A stretch of DNA of 64,000 nucleotides, from positions 124,001-188,000 of the forward strand of contig NZ_JASITA010000005.1 in assembly GCF_030063415.1 (NCBI RefSeq), written 5' to 3'. The notes under the pieces were generated by a model that was not told the origin of the DNA, searched no databases, and saw nothing but the letters and a program-made list of their open reading frames with translations. The translations under genes were made by a program, and so were the position numbers. The stretch comes from Streptomyces sp. H27-C3 (lineage in GTDB: Bacteria > Actinomycetota > Actinomycetes > Streptomycetales > Streptomycetaceae). Within the stretch, counting starts at the first letter, position 1; each line of letters begins with the position of its first letter. Positions 60,222-64,000 of this stretch are shown here, piece after piece.

Positions 60222-61447
60222 GTGTTCTCCCCCGTACCCGCCTTGACCGGCAGGATCGCATGCACGCGGTAACCGCCGCCGTAGCGGGGGCCCGCCGTGA
60301 GGACACCGCCGAGTGCGCCGACGCGCTCCCGCATGCCGATGAGGCCGTGGCCGCTGCCCTCGGTGGGGCCCTCCCCCACCCCCCCGCCGTTGTCCAGCAC
60401 GGTGACCTCGGCGGACGAACCCACCCTCACCACGCTGACCTCGGCCTTCGCACCGGGGCCCGCGTGCTTGCGGACATTGGTCAGGGCCTCCTGGATGATC
60501 CGGTACACGGCGAGGTCGACGGCGGCGGGCAGCGGAGCGGCCACTCCCCTGTCGGGCCTGGCCACCTCCACGGGGAGGCCCGCGTTGCGGAAGGTCTCCA
60601 GGAGTTCGTCGAGTACGGCGAGCCCGGGGGCCGGCGCGGTCGGGGCCTGGGGGTCACCGGACTGGCGGAGCAGGCCGACGGTGGCGCGCAGCTCGTTCAG
60701 CGCCGAGCGGCTGGCCTCCCGTACGTGCGCCAGCGCCTCCTTGGCCTGGTCGGGCCGCTTGTCCATGACATGCGCCGCCACGCCCGCCTGGACGTTGACC
60801 AGGGCGATGTGATGGGCCACGACGTCATGCAGGTCGCGCGCGATGCGCAGGCGCTCCTCGGCGACCCGGCGGCGCGCCTCCACCTCCCGGGTGCGCTCGG
60901 CGCGCTCGGCCCGCTCACGGATGGCGTCGACGAAGGCGCGGCGGCTGCGTACGGCGTCGCCCGCGCTCGCTCCGATGCCGGTCCAGGCGAAGATCCCGAT
61001 GTTCTCCTGGGAGTACCAGGGGCCCGGGCCGAAGCACATGGCGCCGGCGGTCAGGCCGGTCATCGTGAGCAGGCCGACCCGCCAGGTGGTGGGGCGGTCG
61101 GTGCGTGAGGCGACGGTGTAGAGCGCGATGACCGCGCTCATCGCGACGGGGGCCGGCGGGTCGCCCACGACGAGTTCGACGAGCGCGACGGCGCCGGTGA
61201 AGGCGAGGACGGCCATGGGGTCGCGGCGCCTGAGGACAAGAGCCGACGCGCTGAGCACGATCAGGACGACGCTGCGGACCTCGGGGGTGCGGGTGCCGAA
61301 GGTCGGGCCGTTGGGGCCGTGCGGGTCGGCGAAAGAGCTGACGAGGATCATCACCAGTACGGCGAACGCCAGCGCACCGTCCAGCGCGAGCGGGTGCGCG
61401 CACAGCCAGCGCCGGAAGCGGGAGAGGCCCGTACCGAGGGCAGTCAT
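60218..61447 (-). CDS. NarL-type sensor histidine kinase
   Basis: A 409-residue kinase with four to five N-terminal hydrophobic helices (residues 20-160), HisKA_3 with His207 (RIARDLHDVVAHHIALVNVQ) and HATPase (VTVLDNGGGVGEGP, GHGLIGMRERVGALGG). No extracellular domain of size, so the signal is likely within the membrane. ATG 61447; overlaps the regulator gene. Confidence 0.93.
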   Translation of the reverse strand: MTALGTGLSRFRRWLCAHPLALDGALAFAVLVMILVSSFADPHGPNGPTFGTRTPEVRSVVLIVLSASALVLRRRDPMAVLAFTGAVALVELVVGDPPAPVAMSAVIALYTVASRTDRPTTWRVGLLTMTGLTAGAMCFGPGPWYSQENIGIFAWTGIGASAGDAVRSRRAFVDAIRERAERAERTREVEARRRVAEERLRIARDLHDVVAHHIALVNVQAGVAAHVMDKRPDQAKEALAHVREASRSALNELRATVGLLRQSGDPQAPTAPAPGLAVLDELLETFRNAGLPVEVARPDRGVAAPLPAAVDLAVYRIIQEALTNVRKHAGPGAKAEVSVVRVGSSAEVTVLDNGGGVGEGPTEGSGHGLIGMRERVGALGGVLTAGPRYGGGYRVHAILPVKAGTGENT

Positions 61448-61579
61448 GTCACGCAACGGTACGTCGTGCGGACACCCGCTCGCGCCGGGGACGGGCACGT
61501 CGGCCGGGCAGCACGACGCCCCGCCACCCGGGTGAACCCGGTGGGCGGGGCGTCGTGGCTGCTGGAGGGGTGGCGCGTG

Positions 61580-61858
61580 TCAGCCGGGGATGAGCCCGTC
61601 GTCGCTGAGCATCTCGCGGACCTCGTCGAGCGTGGCGTCGGGAGGCGGCAGGATCAGCTCGGACGGCTCAAGGGCGTCGTCCGCCAGCGGCTCCCCGAGG
61701 CGGCGTACCGCGTCGAGAAGCGCACCGAGCGTCCGCCGGAAGCCTTCCTCGTCGCCGCTCTCCATTTCGGCGAGCAGCTCGTCGTCCAGCTTGTTCAGTT
61801 CGGTGAAGTGGCTGTCGGCCAGCTTCAGCTGCCCCTCCCCCATGATCCGTACGATCAC
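61580..61858 (-). CDS. pspAA: PspA-associated protein PspAA
   Basis: A 92-residue actinobacterial partner of PspA: MIVRIMGEGQLKLADSHFTE, LNKLDDELLAEMESGDEEGF, ILPPPDATLDEVREMLSDDG. It lies 24 bp after pspA. Both act in membrane-stress maintenance; the mechanism of PspAA is not known. Confidence 0.93.
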   Translation of the reverse strand: MIVRIMGEGQLKLADSHFTELNKLDDELLAEMESGDEEGFRRTLGALLDAVRRLGEPLADDALEPSELILPPPDATLDEVREMLSDDGLIPG

Positions 61859-61882
61859 GACGCTCTCCTTCGGGAGTGGGGA

Positions 61883-62671
61883 CTACTGCTTGTCGAACTT
61901 GTGCTGCGTCGGCGAAGGCTGCTGGGCGTCCTGGGGACCGCCCTCGATGGCCGGCTTCGACGGCGAACCGCCCGCCAGCTCGGCCTTCATCCGCTGCAGT
62001 TCCAGCTCTACATCTGTACCACCGGAGAGCCGGTCCAGCTCGGCGGCGATGTCGTCCTTCGCCAGCCCGGAGTGGTCGTCCAGTGCGCCGGAGGCCAGCA
62101 ACTCGTCGATCGCGCCGGCCCGCGCCTGCAGCTGTGCGGTCTTGTCCTCGGCACGCTGGATCGCCTGGCCGACGTCGCCCATCTCCTCGGAGATGCCCGA
62201 GAAGGCCTCCCCGATCCGGGTCTGTGCCTGCGCGGCGGTGTACGTGGCCTTGATCGTTTCCTTCTTCGTGCGGAAGGCGTCGACCTTGGCCTGGAGGCGC
62301 TGTGCGGCGAGAGTGAGCTTCTCCTCCTCGCCCTGGAGCGTGTGGTGCTGCGTCTCCAGGTCGGTGACCTGCTGCTGCAACGCGGCACGACGGGACAGCG
62401 CCTCACGGGCGAGGTCCTCCCGGCCGAGCGCGAGCGCCTTGCGTCCCTGGTCCTCCAACTTGGAGGACTGCCCCTGCAGCTGGTTGAGCTGCAGCTCCAG
62501 GCGCTTGCGTGAAGTCGCCACGTCGGCGACCCCACGGCGTACCTTCTGAAGCAGCTCAAGCTGCTTCTGGTACGAATAATCGAGAGTCTCGCGCGGGTCC
62601 TCGGCCCTGTCGAGGGCCTTGTTGGCCTTCGCGCGGAAGATCATTCCCATACGCTTCATGACACCGCTCAT
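61883..62671 (-). CDS. pspA: Phage-shock protein A / IM30 (PspA)
   Basis: A 262-residue coiled-coil ESCRT-III-like membrane protein: MKRMGMIFRAKANKALDRAE, DPRETLDYSYQKQLELLQKV, then long helices (KVRRGVADVATSRKRLELQ and on to LSRRAALQQQVTDLETQHHT). The C-terminus is Pro/Gln-rich. Oligomerises on stressed membranes. Start ATG 62671 or 62659. Two-gene operon with pspAA; a two-component system and an RND exporter lie downstream on the same strand. Confidence 0.95.
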   Translation of the reverse strand: MSGVMKRMGMIFRAKANKALDRAEDPRETLDYSYQKQLELLQKVRRGVADVATSRKRLELQLNQLQGQSSKLEDQGRKALALGREDLAREALSRRAALQQQVTDLETQHHTLQGEEEKLTLAAQRLQAKVDAFRTKKETIKATYTAAQAQTRIGEAFSGISEEMGDVGQAIQRAEDKTAQLQARAGAIDELLASGALDDHSGLAKDDIAAELDRLSGGTDVELELQRMKAELAGGSPSKPAIEGGPQDAQQPSPTQHKFDKQ

Positions 62672-62926
62672 GGGCTTCGCGCGCCCCCTTCTGACGGACT
62701 CCAGCTCCAGCACTTGAACCCACAGTACGGGCCCCGCATCCATTACCGCACTGTTCCAGCGCGGATGTGCTCCTCCTCCAGAACGACTGTGGCCCGCCGG
62801 ACTCAGGCGTACGGAGTAGGGAAAAGTCGGGGGAGGAGTGGGGAACCGGTCCGGGCGGGTGACCGTTGCCGGATCGTTCCCCGCCGGGCTGTGGCCCCCG
62901 CGTCGCACCCCGTACCCTTGGGTTTT

Positions 62927-63520
62927 GTGTTCCGTAGCCGCTCCAAAGAAGAGAAGGCCCCCACCGACAAGGTGCAGGCGGACCTCTCCCAGCAGACCCG
63001 TGACCCGCAGGCCCCGAAGGGCCGCGCCACTCCGAAGCGCGCTGTCGCACAGTCGCAGCGCCGGAGCGTCGCAGCCCCGACGAACCGCAAGGAGGCGATG
63101 AAGCGCCAGCGTGAAGCCCGGCGCGTGGACCTGGCTAAGCAGCGGGAGGCACTGGCGAGCGGGGACGAGCGCTATCTGCCGGCCCGCGACAAGGGGCCTG
63201 TGCGCCGTTTCGTGCGCGACTTCGTCGACTCCCGTTTCTGTGTCGCCGAGTACTTCCTGCCGCTCGCGGTGATCATCCTGGTGCTCAGCATGATCCGCGT
63301 CGGCAACGTGCAGAACATCTCGCTGCTGCTGTGGCTCGGTGTCATCGTGATGATCGTCGTCGACTCGGTCGGCCTCGTCATCAGGCTCAAGAAGCAGCTC
63401 AAGGAGCGCTTCCCGAACGAGCCCAAGCGCGGCGCTGTCGCCTACGGCCTGATGCGCACGCTCCAGATGCGCCGACTGCGGCTACCGAAGCCCCAGGTCA
63501 AGCGTGGGGAACGGCCCTGA
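62927..63520 (+). CDS. DUF3043 membrane protein
   Basis: A 197-residue actinobacterial protein. Basic N-terminus (VFRSRSKEEKAPTDKVQADL; RRSVAAPTNRKEAMKRQREA) and two hydrophobic segments (YFLPLAVIILVLSMIRVGNV; LLLWLGVIVMIVVDSVGLVI). The GTG is 10 nt after a TACCCT -10-like element, with no Shine-Dalgarno, suggesting a leaderless mRNA. Divergent from pspA. Function unknown. Confidence 0.9.
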   Translation: MFRSRSKEEKAPTDKVQADLSQQTRDPQAPKGRATPKRAVAQSQRRSVAAPTNRKEAMKRQREARRVDLAKQREALASGDERYLPARDKGPVRRFVRDFVDSRFCVAEYFLPLAVIILVLSMIRVGNVQNISLLLWLGVIVMIVVDSVGLVIRLKKQLKERFPNEPKRGAVAYGLMRTLQMRRLRLPKPQVKRGERP

Positions 63521-63591
63521 GCGCGGATGTCTCGGACGCGGCGGGCATAGCTGACGCGGACGCTTCCGGGGCGGACTCTTCCGAGGCGCCC

Positions 63592-64000
63592 GTGTTCGCG
63601 GCGGATGCCACGGACGCGGGCGTTCCCGGGCCCCGCACATCCGGCTCGGACGTTTCCGGGCCCGACGCCCCGGGACCCGGTGACTCGGGACCCGACGTCT
63701 CCGGGCCACGCGTCTCCGGGTTCGAAGGCGCTTCGGCCACCTGGCTGAAGGGTCTCGGCGGGCTGCGCAACGCGGTCCGTCAGGAGTTGGTCGCCCGCCA
63801 GCTCGACGAGCAGATATCGGCCCGCTTCCCGGTGGGCCGGCGGCTCGCCGTTCTCGACGTCGGCATGGGCCAGGGCACCCAGGCGCTGCGCCTGGCCCGG
63901 GCCGGGCACAAGGTGACCGGCCTGGAGTCCGACTCGAAGATGCTTCTCGCCGCGCGCGAGGCACTCGACGGCGAGCCCGCGGGCATCCGCGACCGGGTGC
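63592..64000 (+). CDS. SAM-dependent methyltransferase, N-terminal part (runs off window)
   Basis: Class I methyltransferase with motif I VLDVGMGQGTQALRLARAG and GLESDSKMLLAAREALDG. The N-terminal 50 residues are Gly/Ser/Asp/Pro-rich repeats (SGPDAPGPGDSGPDVSGP) before the helix WLKGLGGLRNAVRQELVARQ. The frame is open back to a CTG (63517) overlapping the DUF3043 stop (CTGA), so translation could begin there; GTG 63592 with GAGG upstream is my choice. 3' end outside. Confidence 0.8.
   Translation, partial: MFAADATDAGVPGPRTSGSDVSGPDAPGPGDSGPDVSGPRVSGFEGASATWLKGLGGLRNAVRQELVARQLDEQISARFPVGRRLAVLDVGMGQGTQALRLARAGHKVTGLESDSKMLLAAREALDGEPAGIRDRV

Overview
The window is a stretch of core chromosome from a Streptomyces-type actinomycete. 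The sequence is very GC-rich, genes are packed on both strands, and many use GTG or TTG starts. It carries actinobacterial signatures: an actinobacterial bcc-aa3 respiratory supercomplex, ROK glucokinase, NlpC/P60 hydrolases, a PASTA kinase, PspA with PspAA, a SAM-IV riboswitch and a Trp-codon leader. Gene order agrees, from memory, with the glkA/cytochrome region of the S. coelicolor chromosome. No tRNA, rRNA, CRISPR array, transposase or prophage gene was seen, so this looks vertically inherited.

Left part (1-15.6 kb): a partial Rv2175c-type DNA-binding protein and an FAD reductase; a TPP riboswitch followed by thiO-thiS-thiG; a PASTA Ser/Thr kinase; endonuclease IV; a DUF4396 membrane protein that appears frameshifted behind a metal-repressor-like dyad; a molybdopterin oxidoreductase; convergent bacterioferritin and Bfd-like ferredoxin with an iron box; class II DAHP synthase divergent from a fused anthranilate synthase controlled by a WWW leader peptide and attenuator; a 2-hydroxyacid dehydrogenase; and a phosphofructokinase.

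Middle part (15.6-39.7 kb): an acyltransferase-MacS-MacR operon; an esterase and a membrane protein; an intergenic Streptomyces-type palindrome; glkA with a DUF5304 partner; an ArsA-like ATPase, SRPBCC protein and phosphoesterase; an acyl-CoA ligase; two glycosyltransferases; a lipoprotein metallopeptidase; two paralogous NlpC/P60 cell-wall hydrolases, one with a long riboswitch-like leader; a NYN protein; rhomboid plus an AsnC ligand domain; a class V aminotransferase under a SAM-IV riboswitch; and trpD.

Right part (39.7-64 kb): the respiratory supercomplex as two minus-strand operons (ctaE-qcrC-qcrA-qcrB and ctaC-ctaD-ctaF), with an L,D-transpeptidase and a receiver-like orphan between them; a cysteine desulfurase-TusA fusion; a PfkB kinase; a 69-residue protein with an internal duplication; a secreted protein; erpA divergent from nadA; a YciI protein; a two-component system next to an RND permease; pspAA and pspA; a DUF3043 protein; and the start of a methyltransferase.

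The genes are mostly housekeeping (cofactors, central carbon, aromatic amino acids, respiration, envelope). The points of most interest are regulatory: three confident RNA leaders (TPP, Trp attenuator, SAM-IV), one tentative (ydaO-like), and several perfect dyads placed on start codons or promoters.
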